DNA from: Fusarium oxysporum f. sp. lycopersici 4287
Taxonomy: Eukaryota > Ascomycota > Sordariomycetes > Hypocreales > Nectriaceae
NCBI RefSeq assembly: GCF_000149955.1
Contig: NC_030989.1
Location: forward strand, 4,839,188 to 4,903,187
Reading direction: 5' to 3'
Length of the DNA stretch: 64,000 bases
In this document: piece after piece, positions 1 through 12,900 of the stretch
Layout: the number at the start of each line of letters is the position of its first letter
Position numbering within the stretch: the stretch's first letter is position 1
The notes under the pieces: model-generated
The model's database searches: none
Seen by the model: the letters and a program-made list of their open reading frames with translations, nothing else
What the model was told of the DNA's origin: nothing
Translations under genes and position numbers: made by a program

Positions 1-3000
1 GCTTCATGTCTGAATACTCTGGTGAGGCCTGCCAGACGTCAAACCATTGTGGGCCATCAGCAGACGGGAGAGTTGTCTTGAGCATCCATTCAGCGGGATT
101 CGCCTCAGGCGGACAAGGCGATGCACCGTTCCTCTCGAGATAGTCGATCATGGTCCGACTGTTGTCACCAATCTCTTGGATATGTGTGAGAAGAGACTCG
201 AGAGAGGGCAGGAGTAAGACTTACCACCAAAGTAAACCGTTTTGCCGCCCGGTTGCAGTAAGAGTAACCTGTCAAACCGAGCAAAGAGCATCGCCGAGGG
301 TTGGTGAATAGTGCACAAAACAGCTTGCCCACTCCTAGCAAGCTTTTCAATCAAATCGCAAATAGCCCAAGATGTTTGTGAGTCGAGTCCAGACGTTGGC
401 TCGTCGAAAAAGATGAGAAGCTGGGGCCGGGCAGCTAGCTCGATACCAATTGTTAGACGCTTACGTTGTTCCACATTCAGGCCTTCGCCAGGCACGCCAA
501 TGATAGCATCGATATACTCGGACATCTCCAAGACTGAGACAACTTCGTCGATGTAGGCCAGCTTTTCCTCTCGAGGGATGCTATCGCTTTGGCGAAGTAC
601 AGCGCTGAATTCTAGGGCTTCACGGACCGTCATGGTGTTGAGGTGAAGGTCCTGCTGCTGGACGTAACCGATCTGATGGGGAAATGAGCGACTAGTCGGT
701 ATACCGTTGACCAAGGTATCGCCGCTTAGTACCCCGACCGAGATTCGACCTGCCAGTGTGTCGAGGAGTGTCGTCTTGCCGGCTCCCGAGGCGCCCTATA
801 ACCTTTGTTAATCCTTGTTACTGGGATTGTGCAGGGTTTGGTGGCTCACCATGAGAACAGTCGTCACTCCGGGCTGTACCCACCCGTCAACATGATCCAG
901 GATTCTTCGCTCTTTACCCTTGATCGTTATGTCATAGCAAATGTCTTCCCAATGGAAGACCGATTTGCCACATACGCTAGGTGCTGGCTGCTTGGAGGAA
1001 GGTGTGCTTTGTGGCATGGACGGCGTGGAAGGCTTCTCAACAAGTTGATGGCCAGTAGACTGAAGCTCCTCGTCGTTCTGGTGCTGCTTGGTAGGAGAAG
1101 ATGCCCCACGACGGAAGACCAGTATTTCACCCCGACTAGGCGCAGGACGAGCATACTCTGCACTCAATACGTAGGTAAAGAAGAAGAAAATCGTGTAACC
1201 GAAGAGTATTCCGATGTTCCTGGCTGTCCCTCAGTATAAGGAGTCTGGATCACGCGCAATATTACTGACCTCCACTTATGAGCGTAGTAGTACTGGTAGG
1301 TTTCCCCCAGATATCTGTCTCCATTGACAGTCGTAGCACCGGGAACAGCCCCAACGACGGCGCAAGTGCTCTGAGAACTAGTCAAGTGGCTATACCCTGG
1401 TCCAGATGGAACTGTACTGGCACAGGGAAACTGTCGACCGTGCATTTCGTTCACCATCAGCGCTTCAAAACCGTATGCGAGGGGATTGATATAGTTGATC
1501 CATCGTGCCCAGCCCCTCATAGATCCAACTGGAATAGTAAATCCACTGTAAAGCATTAGGCCGAGGGTCAAGATAGCAGATGGTACCATTGCCTGGTGAG
1601 AGGTCCTAGTTATACATGCCACCGTACGGTATACTCCTGACATGGTCAACAGGATGAGATAGGCAGTAAGAACAAAGAAGAAGAACGCCCCGGCATCCTG
1701 CCGAAGCTGGGCCAGAAAGTAAAGAATGAGATTGAAGACAATGGTGTTGGTCGTCTTGTATGGAAGCTCCATAACGTAGCTCGCAATGGCTTCAGCGGAC
1801 TGGTGATAGAGAGCATACTGGTTGTGTTTCTCCACCACGGGGCGCTGGGCATAGAGCGTGAGGACCTAATAGCGGGGATGTTAGCTCGGTAAGTCAATGC
1901 GGGCTGCTTTCTGGAGTTGGTTCTAACTCACTTCCAGCTCGCTTGCAAACGCGTTGAACAACATGGCGAAGAAGATCAAACCACCACGGTAATAGAGACT
2001 GCTCGTGTCGTCACGAAGTTTATAAAACATACTGCCCAGCACAAAGCCCATAACGAGGTTGAAAAGTAGTTGGGCAATGGTGAAGCCAGGGTCCGCTACC
2101 AAGCGCTTCCAGCTTCGCCACAGGCATAGCTGGACTTGACGAAGATATGGAACGGTGTAAGGAGACTTGAGGCGTTGAGCCTTGCTGCGTTCGGCTTTGT
2201 GGCTGGCGGAGAAATGCTGTAGCCGCTCTTCTCGTGGATGGTCTTGGTCATAGGCGGCAAGCTGAGCCAGCAGGGCCTTGCGTTCGTTAGACTCCTGCCA
2301 GCGAGTAGCAAATTCGGCTGCTGTTCTTGGGACCTGAGATTCCCAACCGGGTCGAATTCGGCGTTCGTGGGGAGATGTCATGGAGGTCAGGAAATCTGCT
2401 GTTGTTTGTCGCTCAGGGGCTGCAAGAAGTCAGTGGCTTTGCCGTGCCAACACAAGAGTTTGGGGCTCGTGCTCACATTCAAATCCTAAGCTTTCAAAGT
2501 ATCTTCTCGCATCCTTCGTGGGCCCGAAGAAGATCTGCCGCCCTTCGTATAGGACGGTGACATTGTCAAAGACCTGCGACACGTCAGTTGTTGGCAAAAG
2601 ACTACAGGAGGGCAAACATCCCACTTACGTCATAAGCCGACTGGGGAGCCTGATAAATCGCAACCACCGCCGCAATGTCCATGATATCGGCTTGTACTCG
2701 AAGCGTCTCGCAGAAAGATATCGCATTGTCACTATCAAGACCACGGGTGCTATTATCCCAGCATTGCAACTTGGCTCGTACCAGAGCGGCCTCGGCAATA
2801 CTAACACGCTTTCGTTCACCCCCTGACACACCGCGTATATAATCGTTGCCAACCTTGCTGTTGATGGTATGGGTAATGCGGAACATGGCCATGGTTACGT
2901 CTCGTAGAATGCGTGCAAACTGCTTTGGAGAGAAACCACCGGGGACGACGGAGGGTACTCGTGCTCGTGCGGCGAATTCGAGGGTGTCGCCAACCGTTAG

Positions 3001-3693
3001 TGCGGGGAGGTGGACGTCGAGCTCGGCGTTGTACATGATATCGCCTCTGAAGCGAGTGTGCATGTCAGCCGGGTCGATTCCTACGTTCAGAGTTAGACAT
3101 TAGCCTGACCGTTGGTTTTATCACGGGTAAGCGTATCACCGACCTCGATAGCTGATGTGAGACTCCTTGGAGACTTCCAGACCCTCTTTTCGTCCTGCAA
3201 GCGTCTTGAGCAGAGTTGAGCATCCTGAACCAGGCGGCCCAAGCACGAGGAGCATTTCGCCCGGCTCGACCTTTCCCTCGAACCCATCGAGAATCTTAAC
3301 CTGATTCTTGGCTCTGCCGGTCAATTGTCCAAAGAGGGATGTGACCGTGCTTAGCAAGATGTTTCCAACAGTCTTCTGGTATTGACTCCCCGTGCTGGAA
3401 CCGCAGACACTCAGGCCCCTGTAGGCAACACCGACTGCCCGGTGAGGCGCGGCGTTGGGGTCGGCATCGAAGACGTCGATGAACGCCCTGGTCCAGGCCT
3501 TTACGTCGAATGCAGGCGAGAAAGGATCGAGGTTACTTCCCTTTTGCGGATTGATAGCGTTATTTGTGTTTGTGCCGTGTTCGGGATGACGGTTTGATGT
3601 TTGCGTGACTTGCCGAGCAATCCTCCCAATTGTTTCGTCGAGGTTGTCCACGGATGTTATCTCCGAGGAGGTAGGTGAAGATGTGGCGTTCAT
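1..3693 (-). CDS. PDR-type ABC transporter (ABCG full-size, 3' part missing)
   Basis: Full-size fungal pleiotropic drug resistance transporter, plasma-membrane ATP-driven efflux, cut by the left window edge before the second membrane domain. Exons by eye: 3693-3144, 3080-2629, 2573-2477, 2419-1932, 1865-1270, 1219-850, 795-225, 174-<1; all phases agree. Order is NBD1-TMD1-NBD2-(TMD2), the reverse topology of this family. NBD1 has the degenerate Walker A GPPGSGCS, signature [10 protein letters not shown] and a degenerate Walker B region ([13 protein letters not shown]); NBD2 has Walker [10 protein letters not shown], Walker [15 protein letters not shown] and the H-loop TIHQPS. Degenerate NBD1 residues are normal in this family. 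It is divergent from the Zn2Cys6 gene at 4420 across 726 bp, so co-regulation is plausible. The substrate cannot be read from sequence. Confidence 0.93.
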
Positions 3694-4419
3694 CTTGGGG
3701 TTGTTGCAAAAGAATCTTTGAGGTGTAGCTGGACTTCTGCGACACTCTGTGGTTGATGATATTGATTTATTTTATAAGACATCTTCTTCTGGTTCCCATG
3801 AGGTCCACCGTTAACAATTCTAATCTCCGAAGGTGAGAACTGTTCTTCGGTGCGTCGGCCTCGGAGTCGGGTCCGGCCTATTAGGTATTAGACGGAGTAT
3901 TCTAGAGCCGGCTTCAAGTTTGCCCGAGATTCTAAGATTTGATATTCACTATCTAGATTGACTTAATTCCTGGTTACAAGACGCAGATGGCTTGTGCCCT
4001 GTTAGGGAAGTAGGGTAGACCGGTAGTCCTTGAAGCTCGGCAGATTACCAGATTCCTTTTACTGATCTGTTTCCTATAACGGTCTAGCACTGTTCCTCTC
4101 AACCAATGAGAGCAGTTTCTGGTCCCAAATCCATTCGCGTCTTCGGTTCCGGAGTCAAGTGGAGTCTTTGCTCGTGCTCCGCGGACTGCTGGAGGACGTG
4201 GTTGGATGCCAACACCCTAGGTAGATATGTGAGACTTATCTAAATACAGTTAGCATAAGCGACACCCTAGTAAACTCCATCTGGCCCACCCCCGCGCAGG
4301 GTTTGTTATGCATCCTCTGAGAACGGATAGACTAGTAAGCCATGAAATGAGTCGACGACCTCCTTGGGCCTCCCACCCATACCCCGTTGTCTGGAATTTT
4401 CATTTAGGATCTCACCAGC
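3694..4419. promoter_or_regulatory. Divergent promoter region, ABC transporter / Zn2Cys6 gene
   Basis: 726 bp between two head-to-head genes with no convincing ORF. It contains a CGGTGCGTCGGCCTCGGAG stretch near 3849 and CGGTTCCGGAG near 4144, rich in CGG triplets of the kind Zn2Cys6 proteins bind. This is suggestive only. Confidence 0.4.
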
Positions 4420-7112
4420 TTGCCAATTTGTCACCCCTCACCAAGCATGAACGAATCTGAGGTCCAGCCTCCTCTCTTTACTGCAGAAGCAGCAGCAGCA
4501 GCCATCAACAACACGCCTTTTGCCCCGATTCCACTTTCTCTCCACCTCAAAGCGTCTTATACTACTGGCCATCACTCTCCAGTATCTTCGTTGCGACCGC
4601 AGTCCTGCTTCCTATGTAGACGTCGCAAGGTCCGTTGCAATAAAGAGTCCCCGTGTTCAACTTGTCGACGTGTTCAAGTTCCCTGCATTTACCCCGTAGG
4701 ACGGGCACCACGACAGACTCGAACCAGGCGTCATGGTGCTCAATCGATCGCAGAGAATAAACTCGCCGAGAAAGTCAGCGTGTTGGAGCAGGTGATTGAG
4801 AAACTTGGCGATCGCATTAATGGCGAACCTACCCTCAAGTCTGCCGTGTCATCTACCCCAAGCCATGCGGCATCACAAACTCAAACCTGCACTCCCAAAG
4901 ACTCACCCAGCCATTCCTCGAGCCCCGAAACACATTGTCAAGAACTTTCGAGGGATAACCTTACGAGCGACCCAGGTCACTCGCTTCAATCTCACGAGCT
5001 ACAACACAAGCTTGGGCGATTGGTGTTACATGAAGAGACTGGTAGCAAGAGGTATGTCTGCGATGGCATCTGGGCAAAACTGGATGAGGAGGTAATATTT
5101 CCTGCACGTATTTCTCTTTCGTCTTCATTTATCTAAAGTGTGAGTAGTGGACCTCCATTCGCGAGGCGTCACCCAATAACCCGGACGATGGCTGCTCGAG
5201 CAACGGAGACGACAATGTCACACTACATGCCTCCTCCTCAGCCCATAGCCCGTTCTTCTTTGGGTACCTCCCCTTCAACTCTGTTCCGGCCATATATCAC
5301 CCTGAGTCAGCTCAGGTTTCATATCTCTGGTCTATCTACCAAGAGAATGTCGAGCCGCTGCTCAAAGCAGTCCATGTTCCCACGATGGAAAAGGTATTTC
5401 ATGATGCAAAAACAAGATTTAACCAACTATCCGCCGCATACCAAGCATTGATACGGGCCATCTATTACGCCGCCGTCGTATCCCTCGATCCCGAAGACGT
5501 CCTCTCCAACCTTGGCCAGAGCAAGGACGAAGCCCTGGCTAGATATAGATTTGCTACTGAGCAAGCCCTGTCGCGAGCAGACTTCCTCGTTACCTCAGAC
5601 ATTACCGTCCTCCAAGCACTGTCCATATTCCTAGCTGTTGTGCGGCATGAAGGCGAGTCTCGTCTTTGCTGGTCCTTGACGGGACTTGCTATCCACCTGG
5701 CTCGCGGTATGGGTCTCCATCGTGACGGTTCCCAGCTGGCTCTCCGACCGTTCGAGAAAGAGCTACGAAGGCGTTTATGGTGGGCACTTTTACTATTGGA
5801 CATTCGATCTGCAGAGGAACTCGGTACTGACTTAATCGTGGGAAAATCGACGTTTGATACACAGATGCCCTCGAATCTGAACGATAAAGACATCAGCCCA
5901 GACCTAGTGGACTCACCCGCGCCGCGAGAAGGACGCACTGATACGACCCTGTTTTTAATCCGGTGCGAGATTTGTAAGCTTTCCCGACAGGTAATCGAAG
6001 CCGTATCTACAGTGGCGACGGTAGAAGAGCAAAAGACAATGCTGTTTGAAGTCTACAAACGTGTAGATGAAAAGTTCTTCAAGTGGATAGACAAGACTGA
6101 TCCCTTATACGATATGGCGGCGATGCTTGCGCGTTCTCTTAGGGCCAAGATCTATTTTGTTATCTACTATCCCGCTCTTTTTCCAGCGACTGATGTGCAG
6201 AGCCAGCTTTTTGACGAGGCAAGGCAATGCGTCTACCGGGCCGTCGTTAACATCCTCGAGTATGACCATAGGCTTCACGTGGATCCAAAAGTCCAGCAAT
6301 ACAGATGGCTTTTCCAGACCTTTTCCAACTGGCATGCCATAGCCTACTTTCTCATCGAGAGCTGTCGGCGCCCGTGGACACCACTCGTTGAACGAGGATG
6401 GCAGGCTGTCCAGGCCTACCAACAGCGCGACCCTCGCTACCTAGAAACCCGGGCTTATCATTCAGTTGTTTTGCCAGTGAAGAAGCTGTGGCTGAGAGCC
6501 AACAAACATCGAGATCGGGAGATCGTACGTCTGAGAGAGGATCTGGAGGAAGCCAATCACCTTGAGCACGCTGAACGCATGACTGCCATCGTCTTGCCTT
6601 TTGGCGACCAGTTTGGTGGTGATGACGAGATGATGGACCTCTTCAGAGCCAAGTGGAATGCTCTCATCATGGGAGGCAACAGTAATACGCCGTTTCAAGG
6701 TGTACAACCGCCCTGCCTATCATCATCAGTTCCATCCAGTTCACCAACTTGGTCCCATGAGTCTTCGAAACACCAAACCGACACGAACCCCGAGTTCTAC
6801 AGAACTGCCATGTTTCTTTCGGATACATCCGCATGGCAGCCTTCAGAAAAGCCGATGGATTTGTCAATGTTCGGGGTAGGTAGTGGATATACTGGGCTGA
6901 ATGATAACGAGATGCAAGCACAAGGTGTTGGTACAGACTCGATGCACGATAGCCCTTCCATGCACCATACTAAACTCCCTTCCTGGTTGAGCCTTTCCCC
7001 TACTGCGAATACAAGTGTTGAAGAGTTGGAGTTCGCAGATGTTGGTATGTTTGGTGATGAATTTAACTGGCAAGACTGGGCTAGAAACATCAAGGGTCTT
7101 GGACTTTCATGA
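4420..7112 (+). CDS. Zn2Cys6 transcription factor with fungal-trans domain
   Basis: Nuclear binuclear-zinc-cluster regulator, 878 aa if spliced 4420-5091 + 5148-7112 (56-nt intron; the reading frame is kept). The zinc cluster at residues about 63-89 has perfect spacing C-x2-C-x6-C-x5-C-x2-C-x6-C, starting CFLCRRRKVRC. A short coiled coil (about 115-137, ENKLAEKVSVLEQVIEKL) follows and probably mediates dimerisation. The middle region has the typical fungal-trans signature (YLWSIYQENVEPLLK, then WSLTGLAIHLARGMGLHRDG and ELRRRLWWALLLLD). An alternative start is Met10. It is divergent from the PDR transporter, so a role controlling that transporter is a reasonable guess but unproven. Confidence 0.92.
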
Positions 7113-7305
7113 GCCATAATCTGTATTATTGGACTTACACGCGGATTGCTTGGCTCCTTCGTACATAGCATCTCCGGAGTGGTGGAATGATGTGCAAGGA
7201 ACAGGACCATAATCGACTCATAAATCTCTACTTTGAAAAATGACTCCATGTGCCTTTTACTATCTAGAGGCTTTGAGTGGCGACATATCAATAATTCTGT
7301 TCTGG

Positions 7306-8929
7306 CTACATCAGAGCTACTTCTACACCCTGAGATCGCGCCCTTTCGTCTATATCGTACCAAGATGAGCCATCATTCCAAGCATCATCAAGCAGTTGAA
7401 ACACCACCTTGGCTAGATTATACGTTCGTTCCGCTTTAATCGCGTTCCGCACATTGTCCACGATTTGCTTCGCCTCGGCATGTCGCTTTAGATAAGGCAC
7501 CTCCAGGCTAGCCACAACGAGAGGGAATATAAGACCGATGAGTACGTGCCTATGCTTTGGGAGCCTTGAGCAGTCAAAGATAATGGAAATAACTGCCATC
7601 AAGCGGTCGAGGACAGATGTATCTCCACAAGATTCGTCTGCATCATGGTCAGATTGTCGATCCTGTAACCTTCTACTGCATCGGTCTCGTCTCCTAAGAT
7701 CTACGACGCCAGCCAACCGCCAAGCATCCCACAAATTATGTTGAAGACACTCGGCGGTATCACCTTGCCATTCCCACAGCGATAGGCGGAGGATTAGATT
7801 CTCTGTATGGTCATGTTCCGCATCGGCGAATATATCCAGCAGGTCCATCGGCATTCCCGAAACCACCTCTACGCCCGTCATTCTGCCGCCTTCCCAGCTA
7901 TCTTGAGCCTCACGGAAGCGCTTCCAGAGACCAAGAGAAGGGCAAACTCTTCCAAGGACAAGTTGTGGAATGTCCATAACAGCCAGAAGCTCAAGGGCGT
8001 GTCGTACAGCAACGTTCTGTTGCAAGACCGGAAAGTTTATTTGAGTGTTCAAGTTGTAGACTTCCGATATCATACGAATGTATGGCGTACAAGGCTGAGC
8101 TTGGAGAAACTACATTATAAAATTGTGTTAGATTCTTTGTCTTGTAAGCATTTAATGGGACGAAAGTTTGGCCGAAGCTTTTCAGGACTTGCATTCAATT
8201 TACATAACAAGACACCGGCTGAGAGAATACCAGCTTTCAATGTGTCCTGGTACGACACGACTTCGTAACGAAAAGTCTTCAAGGCAAGATCAATGCATTC
8301 CAGGACTGGCACAGAAGGGCCTTGGTGGATGTAGAACTGTATAGCAGCAGAAAGAATCGGGACAGAGGGGCTTGTTGTCGACATATCGAGGAAAAATGGC
8401 CGTATCCAGCTCTGGGAATACCCTTTGCAAAACATTCTCAGCCCGTAGTTCACATCTGCCGTGATGATTAGCTCGCCATAATTACGTTGTATAAACGGAT
8501 TTTCTCGGTTTACATTGATGAAATAGAAGCAGTGTCATTTGTGTCTCATACTTGGGTGGCGGTGCAGGAAGCGCCAGGCTCGAGGTGACTTCTGGAGGTG
8601 CTTGGTTCGAAGACACAGTCGATACTGCAGCATAGTTTACCCACCGCTGTGGATTAGAGTAGCCGGAGCATTCATAGCCTAGGCTCCTGCAGCGCTTGCA
8701 GCAAGGTCGCTGCTGGTCAGACTTTTTCCGGTGACGCCGGCAGTTGGTGCATCCGCCGCGTGCCCGGATCATGCCGCTTGCTCGTTGCAAATGCCGATTG
8801 TGGCCCTCAGCCTTTAGCAACGTAAGAGTTAGAAAGTTAAAGATTCAGTGATCAAGTATAGAGCCCTGTATGCCTAATATGCCATGGGGTTGGGTTGCTT
8901 ACAGAGGACTTGGCGGGCTTTGGCATCAT
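7306..8929 (-). CDS. Small Zn2Cys6-type regulator with degenerate zinc cluster
   Basis: Probable regulator of 456 aa with a fungal-specific transcription factor 2-like C-terminal region (FADAEHDHTENLILRLSLWE, AWRLAG, then GLIFPLVVASLEVP). Proposed exons 8929-8903 (MMPKPAKSS), 8811-8514, 8455-8204, 8099-7306; the total is a multiple of three, and the 58-nt second intron has GTAAAC, branch GCTAATC and CAG. The N-terminal cluster reads CTNCRRHRKKSDQQRPCCKRC..YEC: the position normally occupied by the third cysteine is Ser (TCT at about 8730, one base from TGT), so zinc binding may be impaired. Acceptor of the third intron (CAAG at 8103-8100) is weak. Convergent with the 4420 gene, with 193 bp between stops. 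Confidence 0.72.
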
Positions 8930-9486
8930 TATGTATGCAAGTGGTAAGGTTTGTTAGATTGAGGGCTAGGACTGGCCCCACCTTCGTGTAAAACAATATT
9001 ATTCTTGTATGCAGAAGAGGAGGGGGCGTTTATAGACTCCGGAAAATGAAGTAATAGCTCTGTGGCCCGATTAAGCTTTCAGCTAGTCCATTTCAAGGTC
9101 GACGGACGTGTATAGATGCGTTACCTTGAGAAAGTATTATAAATTGAAAGTGTCCTAAAGCATCTGGCAGCGCAACTCCCACTACAGCTTATGTTGATGC
9201 AGAGAATTTGTCTCGCTCATAGCCTCAACCTCTTCCGTGTATTTGCAACGAGATCTAGCCTCTCCATTCGCCATCTCCACTGGGTACTAGAGACCTTCGT
9301 TAAGCAAGCTTGACTGCAATATATCATCAACGATACACAATTTCATCTTTTGGCTTCTCGACCAGATATTGAGAAAATTCACAGTGGTCCGTAAGCTCCC
9401 AACCAGAACCTTCTCTCTGTCGCCACATAGCACCCCACTGGAGAGGAAACACGGAGGCGTCCGGCTGCGGTATGTTATCAGGGTGA
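8930..9486. other. Intergenic, no gene seen
   Basis: 557 bp upstream of the small regulator, up to the retrotransposon. No conserved ORF is apparent. The target site copy GGTGA lies at 9482-9486. Confidence 0.5.
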
Positions 9487-9724
9487 TGTCACGGGCTGGG
9501 CTCGGTAGGGCAGGTGAACGGGGAACGCTTCAGGCAGAATACGGTCTATTGCTACGGATAGGCACTGCAGGCAGGTCAGGCTCTATTAACAAGACGTAGC
9601 TCGAGGAGCTACGTTCAGGAACTATCTGGTCGGTAAACAAAGTCTCTGCGATAACGTATCGCCACGTGATCCGGATCTACCTTGTTAGTGGTCTAGGGTA
9701 GGCCAGTCTGGTCGAGCTGTGACA
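9487..9724 (-). repeat. 3' LTR (element sense)
   Basis: 238-bp long terminal repeat with 6-bp inverted ends TGTCAC/GTGACA. Identical by eye to the copy at 14938-15175. It contains the inner hairpin ACGTAGCTC/GAGCTACGT at 9594-9612. Confidence 0.97.
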
Positions 9725-9727
9725 GTA

Positions 9728-9739
9728 CCCCCCTCTCTT
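9728..9739 (-). other. Polypurine tract
   Basis: In element sense a purine run, AAGAGAGGGGGG plus GTAC, immediately precedes the 3' LTR. This is the standard position and composition for the plus-strand primer of LTR retrotransposons. Confidence 0.8.
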
Positions 9740-9763
9740 AGCATCGAGCTCTGTCGAGATAGG

Positions 9764-9999
9764 TCACTGTGGTCCAGGTTTATCGGGATATCTCCTGTGG
9801 AAGTTAGCCACAACCTCGGCGGCGTTCTCCACATAGTCTGCGGGGACTTCTGTTGGGTCTGCGTATCCAGCCCATTTCACGGTATACTTCAGTCTAGGAC
9901 GGCCTCCGCGGCCGCGTCTGTCCCAGCGGGAATCTACGATATCTTCGACTTCCCACTCCTCTACTCCTTCAGCTTCGACAGGCGGCGGCGGGTCTGGAT
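9764..9999 (-). pseudogene. Out-of-frame chromodomain of the retrotransposon
   Basis: In element sense this stretch encodes [13 protein letters not shown] ... [19 protein letters not shown] ... NFHRRYP before a stop at 9764-9766: a recognisable chromodomain of the type fused to chromovirus integrases for targeting. It is in a different frame from the pol ORF ending at 9961. Between them, a short segment reading DPLPGQ is in yet a third frame, so two small indels within about 40 bp separate integrase from chromodomain. This may be real damage, programmed frameshifting (unlikely twice) or sequence error. Confidence 0.8.
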
Positions 10000-12900
10000 T
10001 TCTGGCCCGGCAGCGGGTCGGTAGCGGCGGAGGATTAGCAGGTTTGTGTGAAATACCGGGTGTATCTTCATACTGGCAGGCAGTTCCAGTCGGTAGGCGT
10101 ACGGGGAGATAACCTTCGTGATCTTAAGCGGGCCGATGTTCTTCCAGTCTAGCTTCTTCTGCGGTCTCAATGTCTTGATGTTTCGGGCGTCTAACCAAAC
10201 GTGATCTCCTTCACGATATTGTCTGGCAGGTCGTCGGTGACGGTTCGCTTGGGTTTCGTAGCGGGCTTGCGCGGCTATACTCTCGGAGCGTAGGTATTCC
10301 AGTATCTCATTCATTTTTTGCGCGAACTTCTCAGCGTCTCTTGTGGCAGGTGTTCCTTTGACTGTAATTGTAGGCTCGAAGCCCATCCGCGGGTTGAATC
10401 CGTAATTCGCGAAGAACGGGGACATACCGGTCGTCTCAGACTTCAGGGAGTTCGCAGCGAACTCGGCCAGAGGGAGCCATCGGCTCCAGTCATCTTGTAA
10501 GTAAGATACATAGGCTCTCAGGTACTGTTCCAATATCGCATTTAAGCGTTCTGTCTGTCCATCGGTCTCGGGGTGATAGGCGGTTGATAGCAGCGAGTTG
10601 ATTGATAGCTGCTGGGTAAGCTTCTTCCAGAACTCAGCCACAAATTGGGGTCCCCGGTCTGATATAATTGTATGTGGGAGGCCATGTAGCTTCCACACCT
10701 CTTTCAGGTAATAACGGGCGGTGTCTTCTGCATCACAGGTCCCTTTACAGGCGATAATATGTCTCATCTTCGTGAGGCGGCAGGCTATAATCAATATGGC
10801 GTCGTGTCCTTCGCTGGGCGGCAGGTAGGTGATAAAATCCATTGATATGTGTTGCCAGGCTCGTTCAGGTACCGGTAGGGGCTTTAGGACTCCTTGCCTT
10901 GCCTCTCGGGCAGGATTGGCTCTTCGGCAGGTATGACAGTTCTTAACCCATCGTTCAACATATGACAGCATTCCAGGCCAGTAGTAATCGCGGGAGAGTA
11001 GATCATAAGTACGGGCGCGGCCTGGGTGACCAGCTATAGGGTGTTCGTGGCTAGCCTTCAGGAGTGCGGTCTTCAGGGGGTCGTAATTCGGAATATAAAC
11101 GCGGTCTCGGTATAGCAGTCGGTCTTGTATTACTTTGCATTCGGCAAGTGTGATCTTCGGGTGGCGTGGGGCTCCTTCTTCTAGGGCTTGCAGTATCGAC
11201 TGTAGATCTTCATCGGTCTTATAGGCTTGGTCTAACAGGCGGCTAATGTCTTCTGGTAGCTCTAAGGAAAGGATGGGTTCCTCTATTGGTATTGAACCTT
11301 GTCGGTGCGGTTGTCGGATGCGGGCTCTCTGGACCTTTAACGGTGGAAGTTGCCAATTCTCCTTCTTCAGGACTACTTGGCTCTGGTGCGCCAGGCGCTC
11401 ATCCCCCTCTTTAGGGAGGTCCTCTGACCTCCTGGTCAGGGCATCGGGCTTAACTCCTTGCTTCCCTGGTCTATAGGTGATCTGGAAATTAAAGCGGGAC
11501 AAGAATTCAGACCACCTAGCCTGCCTCCTATTCAGCAACTTCGTGGTCGTGAAGTACTCGAGGTTCTTGTGGTCTGTAATAACTCTGATAGGTGAGGGTG
11601 CTCCCTCCAGTTCAGGTCTCCATTCTTCAAAACAGCGGATAATAGCCATCAGTTCCTTGTCGTAGATCTCGTAGTTACACTCTGTAGCAGTGTGCTTCTT
11701 TGAGAAGAACGCCACCGGGTGTAACCTTCCTTCGTTATCATACTGTGAGAGTACGCCTGCTGAGACATAATCAGAGGCATCGGTCTCAAGGATCACGTCC
11801 TTGGTCCAGTCAAACGGGCGTAGAATTGGTGCCGTTATAAAGGCTTCCTTTAACCTTACAAAGGCCTTCTCGCAAGTATCGTCCCATATAAAGGGTACAT
11901 CCTTTTTTGTCAGTCTATTCAGGGGTGCTGTGAGCTTTGAGAAGTCACGGATGAACCTCCTATAGAAGTTCCCGAAGCCAATGAAGGCTTGTACATCTGT
12001 CAGGCAGGTCGGTGTTTTCCAGTTCTTAACAGTCTCAACCTTCGCGGGGTCCATTCTGATGCCTTCCTGGCCCACGATCAGGCCCAGGAATTTCGTCCCT
12101 TTCACTAGGAATTCGCACTTCGATGGGTTTGCGAAGAGCCCAGCGGATCTCAGCCTCTGGAGCACCAACTTGAGGTGCTCTATGTGCTCCTCCCGGGTCC
12201 GGCTGTAAATCAGGATGTCGTCTAAGTAAGCTGTACAGAATATATCCAGGTGCTCTCGCAGAGCGTCGTTAATATAACGTTGAAACGTTGCAGGGGCTCC
12301 TGTCAGGCCGAAGGGCATGACCAGGGACTCATATAATCCGAAACGGGTCCGGAAGGCCGTGAGGTATTCTTGGCCCTTCTCGATCCGGAGGTTGTTAAAA
12401 GCGGATACAATATCTATGCGGGAGAAGTACTTCATGCCGGACAGGTTGTTCAGGGATTCCTTGATCAGGGGTAACGGGTAGCGGTCCTTTACGGTGATAT
12501 TATTCAGGGCCCTGTAGTCCACGCAGAATCGTAGCCCGCCGCCTGGCTTCTTGACAAACAGCACTGGGGAGGCGACGGGTGAAGAGCTAGGTCGGATGAA
12601 TCCTTTGCGCAGGTTCTCATCGAGCCACTCTCGTAGAGCTGTCAACTCTTCTCGGGACATTCCATATAGCGGGCCGAAGGGCAGCTTCCCTCCGGGTATC
12701 AGTTCAATGTGGTGATCTCCGGCTCGGTGCGGAGGTAGCTTCTCTGCTTCTTTAGGCGAAAATACGTCCTGGAACTCTCGTAGTTCCTCGGGCAGTCTCA
12801 GATCCTCACTCTTATTCTGTAATGCTCTGTCTATCTGTTCCAGGGTGACAGCGAAGAAGCGACAGCGGGTTCTCCGGCTATATAGTCTGACAGCTTGTAG

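Noticed and set aside
8450..8520. Apparent frameshift in the small Zn2Cys6 gene near 8500
   Set aside because: A 58-nt intron (8513-8456) with GTAAAC, GCTAATC and CAG restores the frame, and the whole gene then sums to a multiple of three.
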